NCBI RefSeq assembly: GCF_013426735.1
Contig: NZ_AP023272.1
Span: 3,392,501-3,456,500, forward strand
Direction: 5' to 3'
Source of the DNA: Agrobacterium vitis
Lineage (GTDB): Bacteria; Pseudomonadota; Alphaproteobacteria; Rhizobiales; Rhizobiaceae
Length of the DNA stretch: 64,000 bases
Below are positions 30,486 to 37,997 of the stretch, piece by piece; the first letter of the stretch is position 1; each line of letters begins with the position of its first letter. Under the pieces are notes generated by a model, which was not told the DNA's origin, searched no databases, and saw only the letters and a list, made by a program, of their open reading frames with translations. Both the position numbers and the translations under genes were made by a program.

Positions 30486-31463
30486 TCAGAGCCAGCCTTT
30501 CGAGCGGAAGAACAGGAAGGGAATGATCGCGGACAGAACCATGACGATCAGAGCAAATGGGTAGCCAAGCAGCCACGTCAACTCCGGCATGACCTGAAAG
30601 TTCATTCCATAGATGGAAGCGACCAGCGTCGGTGGCAAAAATACCACCGATGCAATCGAGAAAATCTTGATGATCGAATTCTGTTCGACATTGATCAGGC
30701 CAAGCGAGGCATCGAGCATGAAACTGATATTGCTGGCGATGAAACCGGCATGTTCGGACAGGGATTGAATATCGTGGGCGACGACCTGACAGAGGTCGCG
30801 GGCTTGCGCATTGGACTTGACCGGTTCCACCGACAGCAGGAAGGACGACAGCCGCGACAGGGATGCCAGGCTGTCGCGCGTCTTGCTGACCCGCCGATGA
30901 TGGCTGGCAATATCGAACAGCCGGTCTTCCAGAAAGCGCGCCGCCCGGCGCTTGGTCCGACTGCGATCAACGAATACATCGCCGGACAGCGCATCGACCC
31001 GCATACCGGCAATTTCCAGAATTTCGGCGGTGCGGTCGACGACCGTTTCCAAAAGACGCGCCAGCATGACCGCGTTGGAGGTGCAATGGGCCTGATTGCG
31101 GCTGAGGGCTGCGGTAAACAGGCCAAAAGCGCGGGGTTCGGCATAGCGCACGGTGACCAGACGCCCCCCGCCCAGAATGAAGGCGACATCGGCCAGATGC
31201 GGCAGGTCCGATTCGGCCTTACAGATCAGCGATGCGGTCATGTAAACGCCATGATCGTCCATATACAATCGGCTGGAGGGCTCGATATCCTTGAGGTCGT
31301 CACGGGTGGGAAGCGGCAGGCCCAGCAAGCGTTCGGCCAAAGCCTCCTCTGTCCTGTCAGGATTGAGAAGATCGAGCCATAGAACATCTTTGTCCAGCAC
31401 CGCTGGCGCATCGCTGGGCAGGATCATATCTGCCGTCCCGTCACACCTGTAAGCTTTGATCAA
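30486..31463 (-). CDS. corA: CorA-family magnesium transporter
   Basis: A 325-aa CorA channel for Mg2+ (possibly Co2+/Ni2+). The cytosolic N-terminal alpha/beta domain is followed by long helices and two C-terminal membrane helices. The first helix ends in the selectivity motif ASIYGMNFQVMPELTWLLGY and the second is FALIVMVLSAIIPFLFFRS. All expected features are present. It is the upstream partner of kup on the minus strand. Confidence 0.94.
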   Translation of the reverse strand: MIKAYRCDGTADMILPSDAPAVLDKDVLWLDLLNPDRTEEALAERLLGLPLPTRDDLKDIEPSSRLYMDDHGVYMTASLICKAESDLPHLADVAFILGGGRLVTVRYAEPRAFGLFTAALSRNQAHCTSNAVMLARLLETVVDRTAEILEIAGMRVDALSGDVFVDRSRTKRRAARFLEDRLFDIASHHRRVSKTRDSLASLSRLSSFLLSVEPVKSNAQARDLCQVVAHDIQSLSEHAGFIASNISFMLDASLGLINVEQNSIIKIFSIASVVFLPPTLVASIYGMNFQVMPELTWLLGYPFALIVMVLSAIIPFLFFRSKGWL

Positions 31464-31823
31464 ACGTTCGACACCTTTGCCCGATGACGGACAGTGCCGT
31501 CAGCCACAGTATTCCCATGGACATCCATGAAAACCTGCGATGATTTACCCTTGCCGATACTCATGAGGATCAGTCACCGCCGCCGGAAGACTGCCGCCGC
31601 TCATGGTCCATGCTCAACGGGCAAGCAATATCACCTGCCGTCAGGATGGCAAGGATAATTGCGCGCCCGCAATTGATCCTGATCAATGCAACCTGAGGAA
31701 AGATCTTTTACACAGCATCCGCCAGGGTAGCGAGATCCTGTTGCATTTCCGCCGGAACCCTACAACCGTGCGGTCCGCCGTTGCAGTATCAATCTGCAAC
31801 GGCGGCTCTATTCTGTGCTGATC
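31464..31823. other. Gene-free stretch between corA and apbC with one strong hairpin
   Basis: No coding sequence is supported. It should contain the corA promoter. A perfect 12-bp hairpin at 31775-31805 sits 19 bases beyond the apbC stop. Confidence 0.45.
31775..31805 (-). terminator. Hairpin downstream of apbC
   Basis: CCGCCGTTGCAG and CTGCAACGGCGG pair perfectly over 12 bp around a 7-base loop. On the minus strand it follows the apbC stop by 18 bases, but no T run is present, so terminator function is uncertain. Confidence 0.45.
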
Positions 31824-32990
31824 TCATTCAAAAGTAATCGTCGGCGCCTGTCGTGTTGAATGCCGCTCGACCTCGCGCCAGACGCGGGTGGCGATCTCGC
31901 GGTAGACAAGCGCCTGGGGGCTCTCCGGCTCGGCAACCACCACCGGGGTGCCAGCATCGGAATGTTCACGGATGGAAATCGTCAACGGCACTTCGCCCAG
32001 GAATGGCGCACCAATGGCTTCGGCTTCGGCTTTGGCGCCACCATGACCGAAAATATCGTAACGGGCGCCGGTATCGGGAGCGATGAAATAGCTCATGTTC
32101 TCGATGACGCCGAGCACCGGCACTTCGACCTTCTTGAACATGTTGATACCCTTGCGGGCATCGATCAGCGCCAGGTCCTGCGGGGTGGAGACGATCACCG
32201 CACCGCTCAACGGCACTTGCTGGGCCATGGTCAATTGCGCATCGCCCGTGCCTGGCGGCATGTCCACGACCAGCACGTCCAGCTCACCCCAAGCCACTTC
32301 GCGCAACATCTGCATAAGTGCCGATTGTACCATCGGGCCACGCCAGATCATCGCGGTGCCCTCATCCACCAAAAAGCCGATGGACATCGCCTTCAGGCCA
32401 TAATTTTCCATAGGCACGATAATGCGCCCGTCGATCTGCTGCGGTCGCCCGGAAATGCCAAGCAGGCGCGGCATCGAAGGACCATAGACATCGGCATCGA
32501 GAATGCCGACCTTCAAGCCATTGGCCAGCAAAGCCAGAGCCAGATTGACCGCCGTGGTGGATTTGCCGACGCCCCCCTTGCCGGAAGCCACCGCGATGAT
32601 CGCGCCGATACCGGGAATGCCAGCCTTGGCCGGGCGGGCCGGCTGGCTTGGGGCCGGTGCATGAGAATGCCCGTGTGAATGGGAATGCGAGTGGGAAGGA
32701 TTGGGTGCTGAGGGTGCAGGCGGCGTCGATGGCGATCCGGCCTTGCGCTCGGCTGTCAGGCTGACAAGCACTCCCTTGACGCCGGCAAGCGCCTTGACAC
32801 TGCGCTCCGCCGCCTGGCGCAAAGGCTCAAGCTCCCGGGCGCGCTCCGCCGGAACATTAATGGAGAGATAGACCTTGGCGTCGGAAATGAACACGTCCGA
32901 TACCATGCCGAGATCGACAATATTGCCCTCGAGATCGGGGCCGCGCACGGTCTTCAGAGCTTCAAGAACAGTGTTTTTATCGAGCGTCAT
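31824..32990 (-). CDS. apbC: Mrp/ApbC-family iron-sulfur cluster carrier
   Basis: A 388-aa Mrp/NBP35-family P-loop ATPase. An N-terminal MIP18-like domain (VLEALKTVRGPDLEGNIVDL) is joined by a His/Pro-rich linker (HSHSHSHGHSHAPAPS) to the ATPase. That domain has the deviant Walker A IAVASGKGGVGKSTTAVNLA, DADVYGPSMPRLLG and VVDMPPGTGDAQLTMAQ. In the place of the CxxC that binds the bridging Fe-S cluster in ApbC, the sequence reads SYFIAPDTGARYDIFGHGG with no cysteine. The carrier role is therefore by family, not confirmed by residues. Confidence 0.92.
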   Translation of the reverse strand: MTLDKNTVLEALKTVRGPDLEGNIVDLGMVSDVFISDAKVYLSINVPAERARELEPLRQAAERSVKALAGVKGVLVSLTAERKAGSPSTPPAPSAPNPSHSHSHSHGHSHAPAPSQPARPAKAGIPGIGAIIAVASGKGGVGKSTTAVNLALALLANGLKVGILDADVYGPSMPRLLGISGRPQQIDGRIIVPMENYGLKAMSIGFLVDEGTAMIWRGPMVQSALMQMLREVAWGELDVLVVDMPPGTGDAQLTMAQQVPLSGAVIVSTPQDLALIDARKGINMFKKVEVPVLGVIENMSYFIAPDTGARYDIFGHGGAKAEAEAIGAPFLGEVPLTISIREHSDAGTPVVVAEPESPQALVYREIATRVWREVERHSTRQAPTITFE

Positions 32991-33107
32991 GGATCCGCTT
33001 CCTTGGTGAAGGCCGGGACACTCGACTGGAAATTGTCCGCGCCCGACGAAACGTGTGAGTGACGCTCAAATAAGGTTTTATCGCCTGCAACGGAAGAGCC
33101 AAAAACA

Positions 33108-33152
33108 AACGCCGCCAAAACCATTGCCCTGAAGCACGGTTAAGGCGGCGTT
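33108..33152 (-). terminator. Possible intrinsic terminator reading leftwards
   Basis: AACGCCGCC (33108-33116) and GGCGGCGTT (33144-33152) are perfect 9-bp arms. Read on the minus strand the second arm is followed by TGTTTTTGG. It could end transcription arriving from the NrtA-like gene before apbC. The 27-base loop is long, so confidence is modest. Confidence 0.4.
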
Positions 33153-33417
33153 TTGTGAGGGCGATTTCCAGACCGCCCTTCTCCAAGTCCCCTCTGGACC
33201 CTGTTGCTATATTTGAAGCACAAACCGTGCCAGTTCGAAGAATTGGGCTTTTCATCCGGTAAACCCTGTCAAATCACCGGAGACGCCGCCAATTAGCTGA
33301 AGAAATCACCACAATCCAGCCGCGCCATTCCGGCAACTGCTTAAAAAACAGCCGCGCCACCGCTTTGAGCGCTCACGTCATAGGGTTTCTGTGCTGCAAT
33401 CTTAATTTCTCGGAACC

Positions 33418-33496
33418 GCTAGTGGTCCGATTCCGACATTTGCATCCGTTTGCAGCACCCTCGAGAGCAAATGTCGGAATCTTCAGGACCACTAGC
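33418..33496. repeat. CTAGTGG-ended palindromic element A
   Basis: Outer arms GCTAGTGGTCC (33418-33428) / GGACCACTAGC (33486-33496) and inner arms GATTCCGACATTTGC (33429-33443) / GCAAATGTCGGAATC (33467-33481) are perfect. A 4-base TTCA interrupts the right side. The centre holds GCAGCACCCTCGAG, shared in reverse with element B. Confidence 0.85.
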
Positions 33497-33508
33497 AAGT
33501 CTCTGTTT

Positions 33509-33588
33509 CTAGTGGAATTTAAGAATTTGACATTTGATCCTCGAGGGTGCCGCAAGGGGGGTATCAAATGTCAAATTCATTCCACTAG
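33509..33588. repeat. CTAGTGG-ended palindromic element B (inverted relative to A)
   Basis: Outer arms CTAGTGGAAT (33509-33518) / ATTCCACTAG (33579-33588) and inner arms GAATTTGACATTTGAT (33523-33538) / ATCAAATGTCAAATTC (33563-33578) are perfect. The centre CTCGAGGGTGCCGC is the reverse complement of the type of centre in element A. The right arm overlaps the last codons of the NrtA-like gene. Confidence 0.85.
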
Positions 33589-34848
33589 CGAAGCGGCAAG
33601 ATAATCATCAAGCCGGTCAGGGTCGAAGACACGTCCATCGAAAAATCCGTCCGGCCCAAGCAGCAAACGGCCATTGCTGGCGCCGACATAATCGGCTGCT
33701 GCCATCGCCCCCTCCACCTTGATATTGGCGCCTGGCATGGCGGCGAAGACCGGCCTGAGGGCGCGGCGATAAAGATCAGGCCGATAGGTTTCGAGCACCA
33801 TGGCAATCCGCTCTCGGGCATGGGCGACATGACCGCAAAGCACCATCTGGCTATAAAACCACAGGGCATGGCTGGCCCAGGGGAAATTGGCGGCCTTGCG
33901 CTCCAGCACCAGAAAATCCTCAAGCGGCTGAACCTCTCCCGGCGCGGTTACCAGATCGCCGGTCAGGCCGGGTAACAAAAGCCGGCCTTCGACACCGAGA
34001 TAGCGGGGTGCCGCCATGATACCGGCCAGTTCCTCGGTATTGCCGGGATTGCCGCACCATTGCGCGGCGCGGTAAAGCGCTCGGATCAGCGCATCGAGCC
34101 CGGCAGGATTGTTCTCGCCCCATCGCCTGCCAATGCCCAGAACCTTGTCCGGACCGCCGCGCCAGATAGCAGCGGTCGCAGCAACAATGCCTCCGACCTG
34201 CCGGTCCACCGCAACACTATTCCACGGTTCCGCCGCACAAAATCCGTCGAGCACGCCCGCACTAAGCCCATCCGCCATCAGCGGCGATGGCAATGAGACC
34301 ATTTCGACCTCAATGCCGCAGTCCAGATGACAGGCAGCAAGCCAGTAGCGCAGATAATAGGCCTGGCTGGAATGGGTATCGCCGACGGCAATCCTCAAAG
34401 GCGGCAGGGACTTAGCGCGACGTTTCTCCACCACTCGTTTCAGTGCGGCGCCCGCCGCCATCGGCTCCAGAAGGTGGCTTTCCCAGCCTGCCTGTTGCAT
34501 GGCTGTTGCAAGCGCACTCGACACAGTAAGCGCGCCGCCACCCAAATTGAGGGCCATGGGGACCAGCAGAGCGGGGGCCAGCGGCGAAAAACCGAGATTG
34601 GCGGCCAGCGCAAAGGGGCCAGGCAGATGCGCGCCATCGAAATGACCGACCGTCAGGCGGTCGCGGATCTGGGTCCAGGAGGTTTCGCGCACCAGGCGCA
34701 GGGTCAGGCCTTCGTCGGAGGCAAAGCCTTTTTCCACCGCCGCAACCAGTGGGGCGCTATCGAGACATGGCATGTAGCCAAGAGTGACATGCAAAGAGAT
34801 GTGCTGGCCCATTGCAGCATACATGCCGCAAACCGCGGCCTCAGGCAA
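33577..34848 (-). CDS. Cytosolic NrtA/NasS-like nitrate-binding-family protein
   Basis: A 423-aa protein of the NrtA/CmpA substrate-binding family: HVTLGYMPCLDSAPLVAAVE, GHFDGAHLPGPFALAANLGF, AVGDTHSSQAYYLRYWLAAC and GVLDGFCAAEPWNSVAVDRQ. No signal peptide or lipoprotein cysteine is present, so it should be cytosolic. That fits NasS, the nitrate/nitrite sensor that holds the antiterminator NasT, but no nasT or nitrate-assimilation gene is nearby. Its last three codons (Leu-Val-Glu) and the TGA stop are provided by palindromic element B, so the original C-terminus may have been replaced. Start at 34848 or at the ATG at 34812 (MGQHISLHVTLGYMPC). Confidence 0.8.
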   Translation of the reverse strand: MPEAAVCGMYAAMGQHISLHVTLGYMPCLDSAPLVAAVEKGFASDEGLTLRLVRETSWTQIRDRLTVGHFDGAHLPGPFALAANLGFSPLAPALLVPMALNLGGGALTVSSALATAMQQAGWESHLLEPMAAGAALKRVVEKRRAKSLPPLRIAVGDTHSSQAYYLRYWLAACHLDCGIEVEMVSLPSPLMADGLSAGVLDGFCAAEPWNSVAVDRQVGGIVAATAAIWRGGPDKVLGIGRRWGENNPAGLDALIRALYRAAQWCGNPGNTEELAGIMAAPRYLGVEGRLLLPGLTGDLVTAPGEVQPLEDFLVLERKAANFPWASHALWFYSQMVLCGHVAHARERIAMVLETYRPDLYRRALRPVFAAMPGANIKVEGAMAAADYVGASNGRLLLGPDGFFDGRVFDPDRLDDYLAASLVE

Positions 34849-34918
34849 GTTGCACCTGCCGGAGAAGGTCGTCCTTCGGATGCATTATATCAAGACATCG
34901 AAGATGTCTCACGCGTTC

Positions 34919-35686
34919 CTATTTGATCAGGCTTAACCGCAAAGCCTTCGCGACTGCCTGGGTCCGGTTCACGGTATCCAGCTTGCGGGTGGCGCGGTTG
35001 AGATAATGATTGATCGTATGTTCTGACAGGCCCATGATCTCAGCGATTTCAACAGAGGTCTTGCCCGCGGCCGTCCAGGTCAGACATTCGATCTCGCGCT
35101 CCGTCAGCGTTTCGGTGACCCGTGCATCCAGTTCGCGAATTTCGGCAAGTCGGTTGAACACATGCCCGGCCAGATAGTGCAGCAGCACCATGTCAACGAA
35201 GGAAAAGGCTGGCATTTCACCGCAAATATTGACAGCGCCCCGGTTGCCATGGGCATCATGAACCGGAAAACAGGCGCCGCGCGGCATGCCGAACCGCAAA
35301 AACAGGTCCGTCGCCAGCTCGACAGTCTTGGGATCGCGTTCACGGGCGACCACATGCACATCGAAAACAACGGGTATTGAGGTGTTGCGCAACCGGTTGA
35401 ACATCGGGCTGGACGACAGCAGGGACGCCATGTCGTACTCGCTGAGAAAATCAGCAGGCCAGTTGGTGATGACCGAGCTGCCGGTCAAAGTTTTTGCACC
35501 AGCCGAAGGCACATTCATGACCATGAAACCCTTGGCGCCGAAAAAGTCAGTCAACCGCTTCATCAGCCTGAAAACGTCAAACTGGGTCTTATAGCCGCTC
35601 AATTCGCGCACATAGCGTTCCGCCGTCGCAAATTTCGAGGCCGCATCTTCGGCAACCATTGCCATATGGACCAGATCGTCACCCAT
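34919..35686 (-). CDS. LuxR-family transcriptional regulator without an adjacent synthase (LuxR solo)
   Basis: A 255-aa regulator with an N-terminal autoinducer-binding-like domain and a C-terminal LuxR HTH. The HTH is textbook (LTEREIECLTWTAAGKTSVE, then IAEIMGLSEHTINHYLNRAT). In the sensor domain, TNWPADFLSEYDMASLLSSS then PMFNRLRNTSIPVVFD aligns with TraR/LuxR, but the Asp of the usual D-P pair that binds the AHL amide is Ser here and the later Trp is Phe. No luxI gene lies in the window. It may therefore sense something other than a standard AHL. The 70 bases between it and the NrtA-like gene leave operon structure open. Confidence 0.85.
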   Translation of the reverse strand: MGDDLVHMAMVAEDAASKFATAERYVRELSGYKTQFDVFRLMKRLTDFFGAKGFMVMNVPSAGAKTLTGSSVITNWPADFLSEYDMASLLSSSPMFNRLRNTSIPVVFDVHVVARERDPKTVELATDLFLRFGMPRGACFPVHDAHGNRGAVNICGEMPAFSFVDMVLLHYLAGHVFNRLAEIRELDARVTETLTEREIECLTWTAAGKTSVEIAEIMGLSEHTINHYLNRATRKLDTVNRTQAVAKALRLSLIK

Positions 35687-36047
35687 CGATAAAAAGCCTT
35701 GTTCTCTTTACATATCGCGACCGCGTCGCAACCCGTTGCAGACCTGCTATAGCCGGACACTGCGAAAATTGAATGCCGACTGCATTCCGGCAGTTACAGC
35801 CAAAAACATTGATAACTAAAAAAGCCAGTCCTGAATAATTTAACGAAGCCCTCTATCCATTCACTTATCTTCCGGTCATTTATTTATTTTCCGGTCATTT
35901 ATTTAAGTCCTGCCGCAACAGAAAAGGGCTCCCGGTCTTATCGTTCGGCGATAACGATACCCATCCGAACGCAATGCCCATCCTATAGATCGACCATCCT
36001 GCCAATACCAAGGGCTGAAACCAGGTTTTTAGAAAATTCTATCGTCT

Positions 36048-36088
36048 AATACGAAGAGTCGTTGAAAACGACACTTCGTATTCCTTTT
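36048..36088 (+). terminator. Orphan intrinsic terminator-like hairpin
   Basis: AATACGAAGAGTCGTT (36048-36063) and AACGACACTTCGTATT (36067-36082) pair over 16 positions with one A:A mismatch and a 3-base loop. CCTTTTTC follows on the plus strand. No plus-strand gene ends upstream within the preceding kilobase. Confidence 0.5.
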
Positions 36089-36451
36089 TCGAACATCTCA
36101 AGCCCTTGATGCATTTGAGATATTCGAAATCTTTTCAAGGCGAGGATGCGTCAGCATCTTCGATGCCTTGATATAAGCCGCGAAATAGGCCAACGCCACA
36201 AAACAGGTTCGCACATCAAGTATTCCCTGTTTTGCTTGCGCGACGTTGACCAATACGACGGCCATGCCGGCCTGGATGTGAAACCGCCGCCATCGCAGGC
36301 AATTTATTTTGCCTGGCACTGCCATTCGTGCCAAATCGGCTATCGTGGAACCATCCGAGCGGCTCGAATCGCGTTCTCTGCGGTCGAGATGAAACGCGAT
36401 TGGCAAAACCGGTTTCCACTTTCCCTGGAAGGCACTACAGCGCCGTGCGCC

Positions 36452-36725
36452 CTATATGGCGACCAGAGTACACGACGCAAACGCTTCCATTCGAGGTTAC
36501 CCCCCCTCTGCCTTGCCAGGCATCTCCCCCTCAAGGAGGGAGATCGACTCGAAACGAGCGTGTCGCTTCACATTTACAGTTCAAAATGCCGGAAATCACG
36601 GGATATCCGATAAAATGGGCGGTAAAGTCTATCTGATCTCCCTCCTTGAGGGGGAGATGTCCGGCAGGACAGAGGGGGGTAAGCGGCACATAAATTCGTT
36701 TGCGTCGTGTACTCTATATGGCGAC
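36452..36725. repeat. Nested inverted-repeat element with 19-bp perfect ends and flanking direct repeat
   Basis: Perfect 19-bp terminal repeats AGAGTACACGACGCAAACG (36465-36483) and its reverse complement (36697-36715) enclose a second, longer inverted pair: TTACCCCCCCTCTG...CATCTCCCCCTCAAGGAGGG then AGAT (36497-36544) against 36636-36682. The 12-mer CTATATGGCGAC occurs in direct orientation at both edges (36452-36463 and 36714-36725). No open frame of note lies inside. The CATCTCCCCCTCAAGGAGGG block is a repeat I recall from rhizobial intergenic regions. Confidence 0.75.
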
Positions 36726-36732
36726 AAAGGTT

Positions 36733-36802
36733 CGCTGTAGTGCTTTATATCCGCTGCATAATTTCTCCTTAAATCGATACCGATTTCAGGAATTATGCAG
36801 TA
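36733..36802. repeat. Dispersed palindrome, copy 3 of 5
   Basis: Arms CTGCATAATT (36754-36763) / AATTATGCAG (36791-36800), with inner AAATCG/CGATTT. The leader CGCTGTAGTGCTTTAT is shared with copies 2 and 4. It directly abuts the nested element and ends 40 bases before the SMP-30 gene start. Confidence 0.85.
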
Positions 36803-36840
36803 GACAAGAGAGCCACAGCGATTGGATGAAGGAGACCATC

Positions 36841-37722
36841 TTGCAAACAGCGTATTCCGGCACCGTCCTGGTCGATACCCGCCTGCATCTGGGTGAAGGC
36901 CCGACCTATGACGTCGCGCGTGACACCGCCTGGTGGTTCGACATTCTCGGCAAGGGGCTTATCGAGCATCGGTTTGCCACGGGCGAGACGATCCGCCACG
37001 ATCTGCCGATGATGGCCAGTGCGTTGGCAACAATCGATGCGGAGCGCCAGATGCTGGCGACAGAACAGGGTATTTTCATTCGCACCATTGCCAGCGGCGA
37101 ACTGACCTTGCTGACCGCGCTGGAACCGGAACTGATCGGCAATCGCTCCAATGACGGGCGGGTCCATCCTTGCGGTGCGCTATGGATCGGCACGATGGGC
37201 AAGACGGCAGCCGATGGGGCTGGTGCGATCTATCATGTGGCGGGCGACAAGGTGACCCGTCTTTATGATAGTATCAGCATTCCCAACGCTATCTGTTTTT
37301 CGCCAGATGGAAGCCTCGGTTATTATGTTGACACGCGGGTCAATACATTGATGAAGGTCAGTCTCGATCCGGCAACCGGCCTTCCGACCGGGATGCCGAC
37401 AGTCCATATCGACGGACGTGGCAAGGATGGTGGCATCGACGGTGCGGTCTGCGATGCCGAGGGCGGCTTGTGGAATGCCCGTTGGGGCGTCGGCGCCGTC
37501 GATCACTACGATAGAACAGGACAGCACCTGGCGCGCTACCGGCTTCCCGCTGCCCAAACCACCTGCCCGGCCTTTATCGGTGCCAAGGCCGACCGCCTGT
37601 TGGTCACCTCCGCCACCGAAGGGCTCGACGCCGATGGCCTGGCCGCCGATCCCCATGGTGGCAAGACCTTCGTGCTCGATATCACGGTCAAGGGCCGGCA
37701 CGAGCCAAGCTTCCGCCTGTAA
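36841..37722 (+). CDS. SMP-30/gluconolactonase-family sugar lactone hydrolase
   Basis: A 293-aa six-bladed propeller lactonase. Metal and substrate motifs: HLGEGPTYDVARDTAWWFDI (metal Glu), NRSNDGRVHPCGALWIGTMG, SIPNAICFSPDGSLGYYVDT, and GGIDGAVCDAEGGLWNARWG (metal Asp). ALWIGTM and the WNARWG block match the family that opens gluconolactone, arabinolactone or similar sugar lactones. The substrate is not evident. The best start is TTG 36841, with AAGGAG six bases before; ATG 36826 lacks a Shine-Dalgarno, and the frame beyond reads repeat sequence. Confidence 0.85.
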   Translation: MQTAYSGTVLVDTRLHLGEGPTYDVARDTAWWFDILGKGLIEHRFATGETIRHDLPMMASALATIDAERQMLATEQGIFIRTIASGELTLLTALEPELIGNRSNDGRVHPCGALWIGTMGKTAADGAGAIYHVAGDKVTRLYDSISIPNAICFSPDGSLGYYVDTRVNTLMKVSLDPATGLPTGMPTVHIDGRGKDGGIDGAVCDAEGGLWNARWGVGAVDHYDRTGQHLARYRLPAAQTTCPAFIGAKADRLLVTSATEGLDADGLAADPHGGKTFVLDITVKGRHEPSFRL

Positions 37723-37997
37723 AGCCACGACAACCGATGCTCCTCAACCATCAGCGTACCCGGGTGTCCAGCCGGGGCTATGGAGAGCGAAGGGCCGCAA
37801 ACTCATTTTTATGCCTAAAGTTCCGTCAATTTGCAGAAATAAAATGCATAAAATTATCGGAACTCCTGCCTCTTTCGGGCATTTCACTACCGAGCCGAGC
37901 AGAGAGCCAGTCACTCACGCTTATGAAAACACACTTTCATGAGCGACTTGCTCTCACTCAGTCCGACACGAAACAAAGACCGAAAGGCAGGTTTAAG

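Larger units (their letters stand above)
32991..33576. other. Gene-free stretch with terminator-like hairpin and two palindromic elements
   Basis: No coding sequence is supported. It contains the apbC promoter side, a hairpin at 33108-33152 and the paired palindromes 33418-33496 and 33509-33588. Open frames across the palindromes simply translate the repeats. Confidence 0.6.
35687..36840. other. 1.15-kb gene-free stretch rich in palindromes
   Basis: No supported gene. From left to right: a tandem duplication of TTCCGGTCATTTATTTA (about 35870 and 35889); a dyad TATCGTT/AACGATA near 35939-35959; a strong hairpin with a T run at 36048-36088; a 9-bp dyad AATCGCGTT/AACGCGATT (36367-36401) followed by AAAACCGGTTTCCACTTTCC, a motif common in rhizobial intergenic repeats; the nested inverted-repeat element 36452-36725; and dispersed palindrome copy 3. 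The open frame 36098-36406 on the minus strand overlaps these repeats and has no family features. Confidence 0.65.

Noticed and set aside
29493..31382. 629-codon open frame on the plus strand opposite kup and corA
   Set aside because: It is His/Gln/Arg-rich with no family features and mirrors the third-position G+C bias of the two well-supported transporter genes on the minus strand.
35870..35906. Two tandem TTCCGGTCATTTATTTA copies considered as a CRISPR or iteron remnant
   Set aside because: Only two copies with a 2-base spacer, no cas or replication genes; treated as a simple duplication.
36098..36406. 102-codon minus-strand open frame in the 36-kb gene-free stretch
   Set aside because: It reads through inverted repeats, has no Shine-Dalgarno and no family resemblance.
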